A stretch of DNA of 64,000 bases from NCBI GenBank assembly GCA_023398575.1, contig JAEWSC010000056.1, forward strand, positions 59,164 through 123,163, given 5' to 3'. The translations under genes were made by a program, and so were the position numbers. Positions 24,391 to 33,565 of this stretch are shown here, one piece after another. Position 1 is the first letter of the stretch, and each line of letters opens with the position of its first letter. This DNA is from Bacillota bacterium. Lineage in GTDB: Bacteria; Bacillota; Clostridia; Christensenellales; Aristaeellaceae. The notes below the pieces were generated by a model that saw nothing but the letters and a program-made list of their open reading frames with translations, did no database searches and was not told the DNA's origin.

Positions 24391-27210
24391 TCACCACTCA
24401 TAAACTTTCACAGAGTTATTTTCATCACCCAAACATGACAGTGCCATTTGTGCCGAAAGAGCAATCGGGCGGCGCAAGTCGTAAGTAAAAGCCTTCAAAC
24501 CTGCAAACCCCTCCTCACCCCCCAGTGCAGCAATCGCATGCAAAAGGGTTAGTCGAAGTATGTCAAAGCGTTCGCTTAAGAGGTCTTCCCGCAGTTCTGT
24601 TTCCTTTGCTTCACCAAACTCCGGCACCGCGCAAAGCGCCCGCAGCATTGGGAGGAAGCGTGTATCGCCCCGCCGCAAGGATACATAGGCAAAGGACTCG
24701 ATATAGCAGTACATCCCCTGACGAAGGTCGTACCAATCTCTGGGATAGGCGTGTAGCCTATGCAGTATGGTTTCAAATACAGGTGTGATATCCGTTTCTT
24801 TACAAAAGGCCAGGCTGTTGAGCAGGTAGACCGCTTCGGGCATTAGGCCATGATCGGGAAGAAGCTGCCCAAAGGTAATAGGGCCCGTGCGGCGCGGCAG
24901 CCCTTCCTCTCTGTCAAGCAATGCATGGATAGCATCAAGAATAGTAGGCACACCTATTTCGCTGCCATGCCAGAGCATCAGCCTGGCCAGAAGCAGCTTT
25001 CTAAGTGTTCCATGCGGTTCTAAAAAGAATGTATTTTCAAGGATGGGAACGATATCGCAGGCATCCGCCAGGAAACAGGCGATCACCGGCTCCGTTTGCA
25101 TGAGATAGCTTGCGGGGGAGGTATCCAGCCATTCCAGCGTTTTGCTGCCATGAAGCGCATCCACCATTGAATGCAAATTGCCGCAGGCCAGATCGGGGAG
25201 GTGGGGGATTTCTCCGCCAGCCTCCAGTATGATCACTTTTACCCCTTCCGCCTGCCAGGCAGGAACCCCCTGGCGGATGGACGCCGCCGCCAGCGCCGCC
25301 AGCGCCAGGCCTTGCTGTTGCAGGTCGGGCTGCATGCGGATAGCTGGCAGCGCATTGTGTGTGCAGGAAATCGCCTTGCCCCCCACCAGCAGCCCTCGGA
25401 TGGGTTGTCCGTTCACCTTTACCGGTATCACGGCGCCTCTGGGGATACAGATTAGCAAATTGGGAGGCAAAAGACCGGTATATACGATATCAGCGGATAG
25501 TTTTCCTTTAGGGTCATAATTGCTAAAGCAGTAATACAGTGTATCCTCCGGCTGGTGCATCAAAAGCTGATCCCGAAGCGTAACTTCCGTCATGCCTTGT
25601 ATATGGCGGCTTTCCCGCAGCGCCACGTATTCGCCGTGATCCAGCAGGTCTCCGCCGCGAAGGCGCCCAGCCCGTATGAACCTTGTGTAGTCCATGGGGT
25701 CTCCCACATGAACCACGGTCGAAAAGTTGTTGCGATACTTGTTCGGGCCGGTGTATTGCGCCAGGGAGGCCCAATAGGTGATGGCGTCCTTCCGGCTGCC
25801 GTAGGTGTGGGCGGCACCGGCGAACATGGCTAAATCTCCATCGCCGGTGCAATCGATCACCATTTTCGCATGGGCTAGATGCAGTTTTCCGCCTTTGGCA
25901 TAGGCGACGCCGCGAACGGCCTCTTCATCCATCATCACGGCGCAAGCGATACTGTGAAACTGGATGCAGCATCCGGCTTCCAGACACAGGTCCAGCAAGG
26001 CTAGCGCCTTGATATCGGGCAGAAACCTGTCGTCTCCGCTCCACAGGCAGGCCGATCTTTCCAAGGAAAGCTGCTTGTAATACTGATCCACCCGCTGGTC
26101 AATTTCCCGGGTAGCGCCGCCCCGCAGGCCAAACCAATAGGTACTGACCCCTCCTGCGGTGGCTGTGCCGCCTAGTATGCCGTTCATTTCAAGCACCAGG
26201 GTGCGCATCCCCATACGTGCCGCGTGCAGTGCCGCCACGGCACCGGATGTTCCGCCGCCTACGACGATCACATCACCCTGCCAGGTATTTTGCACATCTG
26301 GCAGGGAAGAATGTACAGACTGGGATGAATCCCAAAGAGGATTCACAAAAGAAAGATACTCCTTTAAATGTGGTCGGTTGCCGGGAGAGTCGGGAAAGTT
26401 CGCTTTGTCAACCCCTTCATAAATCGCTTGGTTCGCCGGAATCCCGTTTTGCGGGCTGCAAAAATGCCCGCTGCGGGCAGGGGCCAGTTGCGGCATATGC
26501 GTAAGCTCTCTGTAGGCGGCCAGCAGAAGCAGCGCTGCCTGATGAAGGGCCTGCTGCCCTTCGGGCGTTTCCTGATCAGCGTGATCCCATAACACGGGGA
26601 AATGTAACACACAATGGTCGTTGCCGGCGGAACCCCTCGACAAGGAAAGCTTGCTGCCTGCCGGCACAAGCACGCCGTTTCTTTTGATATCGCAGGGCAA
26701 ACAAACATCCTCCGGCAACTGTTCCGGACCGTGAACCACATGCAAGGCATACTGGGTATTTCTCGTGAGCTTCTGGGAAGACAATTGCCTGCAGTCGAAG
26801 TATGCTGCGCATGGAACGGCGTACAGGCCGGATTTGTGGGCGAGCACAAGCCGCATGCGTCCTGCCTCATCTTTTTGAGCATCAATCACCGATACGGCAT
26901 ACAGAAGTTCAATGCCCCGGGACTTCATCAGCGCTTCGCCATACCTTTTCAGCCGGGCAGGATGCAGCATGCCGTTTTCGGTGCTGGTCTCGGAAGGAAA
27001 CAGCAGTTCTGCCCAAGCCTTGTCCGATAAAACCGGCATTTCATATTCACCGCTGCGGTGCAGATTGCTATATAGGCAGGTGCCCTGCTCTATAAGGAGC
27101 ACCTTTTTTTCTTGAGCGCCAAGTGCAAGCGCGCAGGCCATGCCCCCCAGACTGCCGCCGATGACAACTGCATCCGTTTCAAACAGAAGTGGCAAAGAAT
27201 ATTCCGGCAT
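24391..27210 (-). CDS. FAD-dependent oxidoreductase with two tandem dinucleotide-binding modules
   Basis: This 939-residue protein carries two FAD/NAD(P)-binding Rossmann folds in one chain: VVIGGSLGGMA near residue 18 and DVIVVGGGTSGAVAA near 316, the second followed by LEMNGILGGTATAGGVSTYW typical of the FAD_oxidored family (PF12831). The first copy keeps its glycine loop but the region after it is less conserved. The last ~250 residues are helical with repeated acidic segments. The ATG at 27210 has AAGGAG 11 bases upstream; a TTG at 27219 is too close to that site. It is last in the kinase-aldolase-mannosidase-phosphorylase operon and probably oxidises a sugar or sugar derivative. Substrate unknown. 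Confidence 0.78.
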   Translation of the reverse strand: MPEYSLPLLFETDAVVIGGSLGGMACALALGAQEKKVLLIEQGTCLYSNLHRSGEYEMPVLSDKAWAELLFPSETSTENGMLHPARLKRYGEALMKSRGIELLYAVSVIDAQKDEAGRMRLVLAHKSGLYAVPCAAYFDCRQLSSQKLTRNTQYALHVVHGPEQLPEDVCLPCDIKRNGVLVPAGSKLSLSRGSAGNDHCVLHFPVLWDHADQETPEGQQALHQAALLLLAAYRELTHMPQLAPARSGHFCSPQNGIPANQAIYEGVDKANFPDSPGNRPHLKEYLSFVNPLWDSSQSVHSSLPDVQNTWQGDVIVVGGGTSGAVAALHAARMGMRTLVLEMNGILGGTATAGGVSTYWFGLRGGATREIDQRVDQYYKQLSLERSACLWSGDDRFLPDIKALALLDLCLEAGCCIQFHSIACAVMMDEEAVRGVAYAKGGKLHLAHAKMVIDCTGDGDLAMFAGAAHTYGSRKDAITYWASLAQYTGPNKYRNNFSTVVHVGDPMDYTRFIRAGRLRGGDLLDHGEYVALRESRHIQGMTEVTLRDQLLMHQPEDTLYYCFSNYDPKGKLSADIVYTGLLPPNLLICIPRGAVIPVKVNGQPIRGLLVGGKAISCTHNALPAIRMQPDLQQQGLALAALAAASIRQGVPAWQAEGVKVIILEAGGEIPHLPDLACGNLHSMVDALHGSKTLEWLDTSPASYLMQTEPVIACFLADACDIVPILENTFFLEPHGTLRKLLLARLMLWHGSEIGVPTILDAIHALLDREEGLPRRTGPITFGQLLPDHGLMPEAVYLLNSLAFCKETDITPVFETILHRLHAYPRDWYDLRQGMYCYIESFAYVSLRRGDTRFLPMLRALCAVPEFGEAKETELREDLLSERFDILRLTLLHAIAALGGEEGFAGLKAFTYDLRRPIALSAQMALSCLGDENNSVKVYEW

Positions 27211-27238
27211 AAGCGGCAAGGCTCCTTATACGCTTTAC

Positions 27239-28687
27239 TTAAGTATCACGATCAAGATCAAGACGAATGGATTTACCGTTTTCAATAAGCGTGATTTCAA
27301 AGTCATGGGTGTGCAGATCGGCCTTCAATATTGCTTGCACATCTCCGTTCACGCGCCTTAAAGACAATTGATGATCCGGAGTATCATCTACCGAAAGATC
27401 TCCATCAAACGCCGGATGGCTGTTGCGAAGCCGCATTAGTGCAAGCAGCTTTTTGACCACAGGCCGCTTAAACTCCGCGTTCAGTTCTTCTGTGGAATAA
27501 TTTTTCCGGTTGATATCCCTGGGGCCATCCTCGGGAAAATCTAACTGATTTTCGCCAGCCAGCATACCCACATAATACACCTGGGGGATGCCTGGTGCAA
27601 AAAACTGCAGCGCCCGGGCCAGCAGGTAGGCCTGGTCCTGCCTTTTCAAAATGGAGTAATAGGTGCCGTACAGTTGGTACGACCGGTAATATTTCTTTCT
27701 GTCGGGGTTCAATGGCTTAAAGGCATAGGACAGATTATCCTCGATAGCCTTTACCACTGCTTGTGCCTGCTCATCGGTAACAATGCCGGCTGCGTCGAAA
27801 ACGCCGATCCCGTCATGGGTATCCAGCACGGTAAACTGTTTTCGGGGGCAGATGATGAACCAATGCTTCATTGCCGCACCGGAACCGGACAAAAGGGTGT
27901 GCAGCATTAAAAGCGGCAGCACAAAATCATAGGTCCAATAGCCTTGGCCAGCAATTTTCAATGCTGTTTCATATCGGTCGTGCACTTCGGGCAATAGGGT
28001 CATGTGCTGCGATTGCAATAGCCGCTCACAGTCGGAAATCAGTTCCCATACGTTCGGCTCCACAAAGAAGCAGTTGGTACCCCGGACCTTGGTAATGTAT
28101 CCGTAGGCGTCCATTCGGACCAAGCTGATGCCGTGGCTGCCAAGGCCGCGAAGCGTTTCCATGATGTATTTCCGCGTGGCCGGATGGTCGGTATCCAAAT
28201 CGATCTGTTCTGTGGAAAAGGAGCACCACAACCTGCGCACGGACCCATCCGGCAGGGGAATGGAGACGTACAGCGGCTTGTCACTGCGGCGGTACAGCAT
28301 AGCCGCTTCCTCCGGCGTGGGATCGCCGCCCCAGAACGCGTCATAATCAAAGAACATCTTGGCATACGGCGATGCGTCTCCGTTTAGCAAAAAGTCTTGG
28401 AACTCCCGGCTCCTGCGGGAAATATGATTGATCATCATGTCACACATCAAGTAATAGTCGCGGCTCAGCGCCTCTACATCATCCCAGTCTCCAAAGGATT
28501 TCTCCACCTGGTCGTAGGTGACGGGCGCAAAGCCCCTATCGCCGCTGGAGGGGAAAAAGGGCAGAATATGAATGCCGCCCACTGCCCCGGATAGTTCCTT
28601 TTGAAGCGTTTCCCGCAGCGCTTTCAGGTTGCCGCCCAGGCTGTCGGGATAGGTGATGAGCATGATTTGATTGGATATTTCCCGCAT
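27239..28687 (-). CDS. GH13_18 glycoside phosphorylase (sucrose-phosphorylase-like)
   Basis: This 482-residue enzyme has the sucrose-phosphorylase core: ILPFFPSSGDRGFAPVTY, DMMINH, nucleophile D193 in VRMDAYGY, acid/base E234 in LLPEVHD and DTHDGIGV. It cleaves an alpha-glucoside with phosphate to give glucose 1-phosphate. The segment GTNCFFVEP after the nucleophile resembles, to my memory, the sucrose-6'-phosphate/glucosylglycerate phosphorylase branch rather than bifidobacterial sucrose phosphorylase. GGGGAGG precedes the ATG. The context (mannosidase, aldolase, kinase) also favours an acceptor other than fructose. Confidence 0.85.
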   Translation of the reverse strand: MREISNQIMLITYPDSLGGNLKALRETLQKELSGAVGGIHILPFFPSSGDRGFAPVTYDQVEKSFGDWDDVEALSRDYYLMCDMMINHISRRSREFQDFLLNGDASPYAKMFFDYDAFWGGDPTPEEAAMLYRRSDKPLYVSIPLPDGSVRRLWCSFSTEQIDLDTDHPATRKYIMETLRGLGSHGISLVRMDAYGYITKVRGTNCFFVEPNVWELISDCERLLQSQHMTLLPEVHDRYETALKIAGQGYWTYDFVLPLLMLHTLLSGSGAAMKHWFIICPRKQFTVLDTHDGIGVFDAAGIVTDEQAQAVVKAIEDNLSYAFKPLNPDRKKYYRSYQLYGTYYSILKRQDQAYLLARALQFFAPGIPQVYYVGMLAGENQLDFPEDGPRDINRKNYSTEELNAEFKRPVVKKLLALMRLRNSHPAFDGDLSVDDTPDHQLSLRRVNGDVQAILKADLHTHDFEITLIENGKSIRLDLDRDT

Positions 28688-28717
28688 ATACAGTCCTCCC
28701 CAATGCTTGTATCAGAT

Positions 28718-31207
28718 CTATTCCATATCATTCAAAGCCGTAAAACGCCACTCTGGTGCGTAACTCAGCGGGACAAGCGGCAGCGATTCTCCGGGAAACA
28801 GGGTGACGAAGCTATCCTTGAGCATGGCAGTTGAAGCAACCACCGGCTCGGCATGCAAAAAGAGACATACAGTTTCGCCGATGTTCTCAGCCAGAAATTC
28901 TTTTTCGGTGCGTGTAATGCGCATGCTGGCCTTCGGCAGATGCAGCATGGCTTGGAGCGGCGTATTTTGTTCGCTGGCCTGGGTGAAAAAGTAAAGCTGC
29001 TGCGCACAGGGCACATGACTGACTTCAAGCGTCAGCCTTATGAAAAACAGCCGGTATGGTTGGCTGGGCAACACCAATGTCCGGGCACCCGCATAAATAC
29101 AGCGGTTTGCCAGGAGTTCCACCGTTATCCGTTCCCTTGCCAAGTGCTTCCCGTACACGTCCAGCGCTTCATAGTGTATGGAGGCTGGCCCTGACGCCTG
29201 CGTGGCGTGGGCATACATTTCCACCGTCAGCGGCTCATCCGCCGGGGCCAGCAGGCTGCTGTACTTGAGGGATACATCCAAAGGCGAGTATGCCTTGCGG
29301 ACAGCATAATAAGCATGCTTGGGGTAACCTGCATACTCCGTAAGCGAGGTGCAGGAAGCGTTGGGGTAGGGCTCGTTGAACTGCCAGATGATGCTGCCGC
29401 AATTTTGAAACTTTCTTCGGCGGTTGGCCTGCACGATATATCGGATGGCTTCCGCCTGCATCAGCTGGCTGGCCATGATCCATGCATCCATGTGGGGCGG
29501 CTCGCCAAAGAGTGGCCGGTCGCGATAAAGCAGTGTATCCCACCACTCACCGTGATGCCGCCAGGTAAGATTATCACGCATGGAAGTGATCTGCAGGTTT
29601 TGCTCGGAAAGAAAGGTTTTCATCGAACGCAGCGAGCATAAGCCGTCCGCTCCAAACTCACTCTGCAGCATGCTGTCGGATTGGTTGTATTTTTCATAAT
29701 GGGTGCGTATGCCGTCGTATTGCCAATTGCCGTGCACATCGTGGTGATCGCCCGGGCCTCCATCCAAAAGGCCGAACACCGGTCCGGAGGGGGAGGAGGG
29801 CAAAAAGAGTCGTTCAGGGTCCAACTGAGAACATAGTTGCCACAGCATGTGAATGTTGGTGTCGTTTACATCCACCGGGCGGCCGCTGCGCCCCATCAGC
29901 TCATTGCCGCCGGACCATATGGCAAGGCTGACGTGATTCCTTTTTTCAGCTACCGAGCTTTTTGCGTTTTTCATGAGCAGCGCAAGATATTTTTCGTCCC
30001 TGGAGGGCATGTTGTCGATGCCGGAGGAGGATTGGATAAATTCTTGCCAGATGAGTATGCCGCTTTCGTCTGCCAGGCGGTAGAACGTTTCCGTTTCAAT
30101 GATGCCACCGCCCCATATCCTGACAAGGTTCACGTGCATGTGACGAAGCATGGCAAACAACCGCTCGTAACGTTCTTGGGAGATATCCCCATAGCACATG
30201 TCCAGCGGTGTCAGATTGACGCCTTTTATGTATACATCCACCCCGTTGACAATGGGTACATAGGGCAGCGCATCTTCTTCCGCGCCGTCACAGCGACGGA
30301 AAGCAAGATTTCTCAGCCCCGTCCGCCCATCCCACGAATCCACAATTTCTTCTTTATATAATAAGGTAAGCTTGATATCATACAGCGGCTGATCGCCCAG
30401 CCCCCAAGGCCACCAAACGCGGGGGTTTTCAACCGTAATGCTTTCGTCAAAGAGGGGATCAATGGGGCCGGAGGATGACAGGGTTTTTGTCAAAACCGGC
30501 TCGCCATGGAAGGAGACTTCCACTTTCAGGGCATCGGCCATACCTAGGGCGCTTGCGCGCACCCGGATTATCCCCTTGCCCTCTTTGTGATCACCCGATA
30601 CAAATACGTCATCGAAACAGGCCGAGCCGCTGGCATGAAGATGTACATCCTGCCAGATGCCGATATTCACAAGGCGCGTACAAAAATCCCACTTGTAATT
30701 GAAGCGGGCTTTTTGCGTAAAGGTTTTGCTGGTATAGCCGATTTGCCCTTGCTCACCGGGCGGACATTCAAATATCACCAACAGGCTGTTTTCCTTTTGG
30801 TAGTGCAGCTGTTGCGTTACATCAAATACTGCGGGCTCAAACATGCCCTCATGCTCACCCAAAAGAGTCCCATTCAGGTAAATGTGGGCATGATCATCCA
30901 ACCCTTTGAAATCCAGCTTCACCCGGCGGCCTTCCATGGCCGGCGGCGGTGTAAAAAAAGTTCGGTAGCACCACCAGCGGTGTTCCACCCATTCGCACAG
31001 CAGGCTGTTACGTTCAAAATAGGGGTCGGGCAGGATGCCGGCTTTTTGAAGCGCCAGGTGCACACCTCCAGGCACTAAAACAGGAATCCAGGGTATGATG
31101 CCACGGCGGGTTACGGTGCTTTCCACACTGGTGGTCCAAAGCGGTTCGCTGGGCCAGAAGCCCTTTAGCTCCCAGTTATCCGATGAAAGGATCTGACGCA
31201 TACCCAT
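28718..31207 (-). CDS. GH2 beta-mannosidase-like glycoside hydrolase
   Basis: This 829-residue protein is a five-domain GH2 enzyme: a sugar-binding jelly roll (KLDFKGLDDHAHIYLNG), an immunoglobulin-like domain, a TIM barrel from about residue 325 (YIKGVNLTPLD), and C-terminal beta-domains. The acid/base is E436 (WSGGNEL) and the nucleophile E517 (QSEFGADG), numbered from the first ATG. RIWGGGIIET is typical of beta-mannosidases. There is no signal peptide. AAAGGA is better spaced for the third codon (ATG at 31201). It sits between the aldolase and phosphorylase genes of the operon. Confidence 0.88.
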   Translation of the reverse strand: MGMRQILSSDNWELKGFWPSEPLWTTSVESTVTRRGIIPWIPVLVPGGVHLALQKAGILPDPYFERNSLLCEWVEHRWWCYRTFFTPPPAMEGRRVKLDFKGLDDHAHIYLNGTLLGEHEGMFEPAVFDVTQQLHYQKENSLLVIFECPPGEQGQIGYTSKTFTQKARFNYKWDFCTRLVNIGIWQDVHLHASGSACFDDVFVSGDHKEGKGIIRVRASALGMADALKVEVSFHGEPVLTKTLSSSGPIDPLFDESITVENPRVWWPWGLGDQPLYDIKLTLLYKEEIVDSWDGRTGLRNLAFRRCDGAEEDALPYVPIVNGVDVYIKGVNLTPLDMCYGDISQERYERLFAMLRHMHVNLVRIWGGGIIETETFYRLADESGILIWQEFIQSSSGIDNMPSRDEKYLALLMKNAKSSVAEKRNHVSLAIWSGGNELMGRSGRPVDVNDTNIHMLWQLCSQLDPERLFLPSSPSGPVFGLLDGGPGDHHDVHGNWQYDGIRTHYEKYNQSDSMLQSEFGADGLCSLRSMKTFLSEQNLQITSMRDNLTWRHHGEWWDTLLYRDRPLFGEPPHMDAWIMASQLMQAEAIRYIVQANRRRKFQNCGSIIWQFNEPYPNASCTSLTEYAGYPKHAYYAVRKAYSPLDVSLKYSSLLAPADEPLTVEMYAHATQASGPASIHYEALDVYGKHLARERITVELLANRCIYAGARTLVLPSQPYRLFFIRLTLEVSHVPCAQQLYFFTQASEQNTPLQAMLHLPKASMRITRTEKEFLAENIGETVCLFLHAEPVVASTAMLKDSFVTLFPGESLPLVPLSYAPEWRFTALNDME

Positions 31208-31225
31208 CCATCCTTTCCCTTGACG

Positions 31226-31897
31226 CTAACGCGTCTTACCGAAATCATCCGGCCAGAGCCTTGGCGTTTTGTAGCCGGAGCGCAAAAGAAAATCCTGTAC
31301 TGTTTGCTCATCCAGTGTGCTTAACTGTATGCCCGCCCCCAAGGCGAGCAGCTGCATCCGGCAGGTGTTTTCTAGTATCTCTACCGCCATGCACGCTTCT
31401 TCCAGGGAGGTATCATAAGCCAGCACCCCGTGGTGGTCCAGCAGCATCACATTATGGCTGGCGGCGGCCTTTGCCACCGCATCGCCGAGAGCTGCGCTGC
31501 CCGGGTGGCAGTAGGGAATGCGGCACACCCTTTGCAGGTAGTACATGTTCTCCACATAAAGCCTGTTGTTTACGCAAAGGCCGGTTGCGCTAAATGTAGT
31601 TGCATGCAGGGGAGAGGTATGCAGCACCGCGCCGGCCCACGCGGCATTTTCATATGCCTTGATGTGCACCGGCAGTTCCTTGGACGGTTTTTTGCCAAAA
31701 TATTTTTGCGTGGACAGTTCCCATACCGTCAGGCTTTCTTCGCAAAGGCTGTCAAACCGGCTGCCACTGGCAGTGACCAGGATATGATCCTCATCCAGCT
31801 TCACGCTGATATTGCCGGCATTGCCCCAAGTCAACCCCTTTTCCATAATCCGGCGGCCCGTTTCCACCAATAGCTCGACTGCCTGTCTTCTTTCCAT
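31226..31897 (-). CDS. Class II aldolase/adducin-family protein (fuculose/rhamnulose-phosphate aldolase-like)
   Basis: This 223-residue zinc aldolase or epimerase has GLTWGNAGNISVK near residue 22, VTASGSRFD, the metal ligands of LHTSPLHAT near 92-99, and LLDHHGVLAYD near 155 with its third histidine. Relatives cleave L-fuculose 1-phosphate or L-rhamnulose 1-phosphate, or epimerise L-ribulose 5-phosphate. The FGGY kinase 12 bp upstream would supply a phosphorylated ketose. AGGAGGG precedes the ATG. Substrate is inferred only. Confidence 0.88.
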   Translation of the reverse strand: MERRQAVELLVETGRRIMEKGLTWGNAGNISVKLDEDHILVTASGSRFDSLCEESLTVWELSTQKYFGKKPSKELPVHIKAYENAAWAGAVLHTSPLHATTFSATGLCVNNRLYVENMYYLQRVCRIPYCHPGSAALGDAVAKAAASHNVMLLDHHGVLAYDTSLEEACMAVEILENTCRMQLLALGAGIQLSTLDEQTVQDFLLRSGYKTPRLWPDDFGKTR

Positions 31898-31909
31898 AAT
31901 GGGTCCCTC

Positions 31910-33373
31910 CTATGGCCGACCGGTGCCGTAATAGCCCAGTAGCAGCTTTTGCAACGGCATGTACTGGTCTTGATAGATGCTTGCATATGCTTCACTCACG
32001 AAGGGTCGCGGCGCAAACACTTGTTTATCTGAAGGCTTGGGCAATTTAACCCCAGCGCTTTCATAAGCGAGCCTGGCCGCGCCAAGGAGTGTTCCTTCCC
32101 CGACATCTGGCACGCAGACAGTGAGATTCAATACATCGGATAAAATTTGCAATAGCCGGCCATGTGCACAAAGCCCGCCGCATACGTATAATTCGCACAC
32201 CGCATTCAGGCCGAAGGCGTCCAGTATGAGCCTGGATTCAAATGCGATGCCTTCATATACGCTTTGCAGCATTTGCAGTTTTGTGGTATCGGGTGAAAGC
32301 CCCAGAAAGCCACCACGGGCGTGTCGGTTGAAATGCGGCGCGCCGCTGCCCATGAGGTAGGGGAAATACATAAGTCCGCTGGGCTCATTTGGCATTTGCT
32401 GCGCGTGTGAAAGCATGGCACAATAGCCGTCTTCCTCATACAGAAGTGCATTGAGCATGGTTATGGATCCCCCGGAGGATTGGATGGAGCCTAGCACCGT
32501 CTGGCTTCCCGCATTTAACGCCGGACCATAGGAAAGGCCGGAAGACTGCTCCTTTTCCCCGATTTCATTGGCCTGCCTTTGTGCCAACAGCACCTGGGCC
32601 GTGCCCATGGAGCAGAACAGCCTCCCTTGCGCAAGCGCCTGTACGCCGTACGCGGCGCAGACATGGTCGTGCCCGCAGATGCAAACGGGTATCCCCCGGG
32701 GAAGGCCAAGTTCAGCCGCGATATCATCCCTCACCTGGCTCATCGGTGTGCCGGAAGGCATGACCGCCGGAAAAATCGTGTGTGGCAGCCCAAGTGCCTC
32801 AATAAAGGGTACATCCCAACCGCCTGCCGCCAAATCATAGGCATAAGTGCGGGCAGCCAGGGTGGGTTCTGTAGCTGCCTTACCCGTTAAAAGCCAGGCC
32901 GCATATTCCACAATGCCCAGCCATAGCAGCCTTTCCGGCAGCGCGCCGGTTTTTTCAAGGAGTGCCAAGAGCTTGTAGATGCTATACTTGCAACTGTTTG
33001 GCAGGCCTGTTACGGCATAGCGGTCTTTGAACAATGGGTCAAATTGCTTTGCCTCAAACAGGGGCAGGCTTCGCATATCAAACCATGGCAGTATGGTGCT
33101 GAGGCTTTCTCCGTTGAACCGGTCGATGATTAGGCCCGCCTCGGCCATGCCGGCCAGGGCAATTTGCGATACATCAGCCAAAAGATCCGGAGGCAGCGCC
33201 TTAATCAAAGAAAAGACAGAAGATTTCATATCGGTGGGCAGGTAAACACATCCGCCCGTATCATCCCGGGAGGCCGGCGCTGGTATACGCTGCACCGTCA
33301 GGCTGCGGCCCGATTCGTCCATGATGCCAGCCTTCCAATGGGTTGTTCCGATATCCAAGGCCAACACAGACAT
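31910..33373 (-). CDS. FGGY-family carbohydrate kinase
   Basis: This 487-residue kinase has the N-terminal phosphate loop LALDIGTTHWKAGI, a QIALAGMAEAGL strand, GHDHVCAAYG in the central region, and a C-terminal VCGGLCAHGRLLQILSD phosphate/adenosine motif. FGGY kinases act on ketoses such as xylulose, ribulose, fuculose or rhamnulose. The start at 33373 is chosen by GGAGGG 6 bases upstream; the longer frame runs through the promoter region. It is the first gene of a five-gene operon (kinase, aldolase, GH2, GH13_18, FAD oxidoreductase) and is divergent from the DeoR regulator. Substrate unknown. Confidence 0.9.
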   Translation of the reverse strand: MSVLALDIGTTHWKAGIMDESGRSLTVQRIPAPASRDDTGGCVYLPTDMKSSVFSLIKALPPDLLADVSQIALAGMAEAGLIIDRFNGESLSTILPWFDMRSLPLFEAKQFDPLFKDRYAVTGLPNSCKYSIYKLLALLEKTGALPERLLWLGIVEYAAWLLTGKAATEPTLAARTYAYDLAAGGWDVPFIEALGLPHTIFPAVMPSGTPMSQVRDDIAAELGLPRGIPVCICGHDHVCAAYGVQALAQGRLFCSMGTAQVLLAQRQANEIGEKEQSSGLSYGPALNAGSQTVLGSIQSSGGSITMLNALLYEEDGYCAMLSHAQQMPNEPSGLMYFPYLMGSGAPHFNRHARGGFLGLSPDTTKLQMLQSVYEGIAFESRLILDAFGLNAVCELYVCGGLCAHGRLLQILSDVLNLTVCVPDVGEGTLLGAARLAYESAGVKLPKPSDKQVFAPRPFVSEAYASIYQDQYMPLQKLLLGYYGTGRP

Positions 33374-33404
33374 GGGTTGCCCTCCATCCTTGTATTCTTG
33401 CTGT

Positions 33405-33433
33405 ATGGTAGCATGAACAATTGCTGTTTTCAA
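33405..33433 (-). promoter_or_regulatory. Promoter of the FGGY-kinase operon
   Basis: Minus-strand TTGAAA (33428-33433), a 17-base spacer and TACCAT (33405-33410); the -10 is weak, which suits an activated promoter. Confidence 0.5.
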
Positions 33434-33440
33434 GAAGCAT

Positions 33441-33470
33441 AATGAAAAAAAGTGAAAATTAATAGAAAAA
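33441..33470. promoter_or_regulatory. Phased TGAAAA repeat, candidate DeoR-family operator (copy 1)
   Basis: TGAAAA occurs at 33443 and 33453, and TAGAAAAA begins at 33463, spaced about one helical turn. The same pattern precedes the importer B permease and its binding protein. It sits 8 bp upstream of the -35 of the FGGY operon promoter. Confidence 0.55.
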
Positions 33471-33480
33471 TTTGATGTAT

Positions 33481-33507
33481 GGAAATATGTTGGAAATATG
33501 CTATAAT
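33481..33507 (+). promoter_or_regulatory. Extended -10 promoter of the DeoR gene with a direct repeat
   Basis: TATAAT (33502-33507) is preceded by TGC, an extended -10. No good -35 is visible. GGAAATATG is directly repeated (33481-33489 and 33492-33500, 11-bp period), overlapping where a -35 would be. Confidence 0.5.
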
Positions 33508-33565
33508 ACTTTACGAAATGCATGAATGTAAGCAATCAGAACGCTTTTGATAAAGGAATGATTGG

